Of a stretch of DNA of 6,464 bases, positions 6,326 through 6,464 are shown piece after piece (position 1 is the first letter of the stretch; every line of letters starts with the position of its first letter). A program made the position numbers and the translations under genes. The stretch is taken from contig JAKLHG010000232.1 of assembly GCA_022710255.1 (NCBI GenBank), positions 1 through 6,464 on the forward strand, written 5' to 3'. The stretch comes from Candidatus Hydrogenedentota bacterium. Its GTDB lineage: Bacteria; Hydrogenedentota; Hydrogenedentia; Hydrogenedentales; CAITNO01. Below the pieces are notes generated by a model that did not search any database, had not been told where the DNA came from, and saw nothing but the letters and a program-made list of their open reading frames with translations.

Positions 6326-6464
6326 AATGATACCGGAGTGTGCCCGACAGTTGCATATGGCCGTCGGATTGTCAGCCCAAAAGAGTTGCACGCCTGTTTC
6401 CGGCCTTAGGGTCACCCGTTAAACGAACCTGGCGGCGTCGTAATGTAAATGTGTTTTTTTCGTA

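Noticed and set aside
6372..6464. Tail of an upstream gene entering from the right edge on the minus strand
   Set aside because: All three minus-strand frames are open at the edge and stop near 6372, 6412 and 6419. None shows a recognisable protein end, so no choice can be supported.

Overview
The window reads as ordinary bacterial chromosome of moderate GC. Every gene I can support lies on the minus strand, so transcription runs from right to left. There are six protein-coding genes; the leftmost is cut by the window edge. I see no tRNA, rRNA, CRISPR array, insertion sequence or prophage. A Tat-exported Gfo/Idh/MocA oxidoreductase, a small HNH endonuclease and a CDP-paratose 2-epimerase-like protein together are typical of the PVC superphylum (Planctomycetota, Verrucomicrobiota, Lentisphaerota) or neighbouring lineages such as Hydrogenedentota. 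That placement is inference from protein style, not from a marker gene.

Layout in the direction of transcription. First comes an exported ApbE-type FAD:protein FMN transferase (about 5198-6310 or 5198-6244). Its last 11 bases overlap the start of a Tat-signal Gfo/Idh/MocA oxidoreductase (3721-5208), so these two form a translationally coupled pair. A 94-base gap with a small hairpin separates them from a membrane-anchored YceI-domain protein (2793-3626). That gene ends at the clearest intrinsic terminator of the window (2723-2758). Right after the terminator starts a CDP-paratose 2-epimerase-like SDR enzyme (1627-2700). A 181-base gap holding a good sigma70-type promoter (1481-1509) leads to an HNH endonuclease (843-1445). 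After another 162 bases comes the N-terminal three quarters of a XerC-like tyrosine recombinase (1-680).

How they may work together. ApbE, the oxidoreductase and YceI are all predicted to act outside the cytoplasm, which suggests a small envelope redox/maturation module. ApbE normally attaches FMN to a partner protein, but no convincing flavinylation site is visible in the neighbours, so its target is probably elsewhere. The epimerase belongs to surface-polysaccharide sugar-nucleotide metabolism, yet no partner pathway gene lies in the window. HNH and XerC look like stand-alone DNA-acting genes. I did not find a convincing undescribed multi-gene system. The most useful observations concern start-site choices, the apbE/oxidoreductase coupling, and the terminator that almost abuts the epimerase start.
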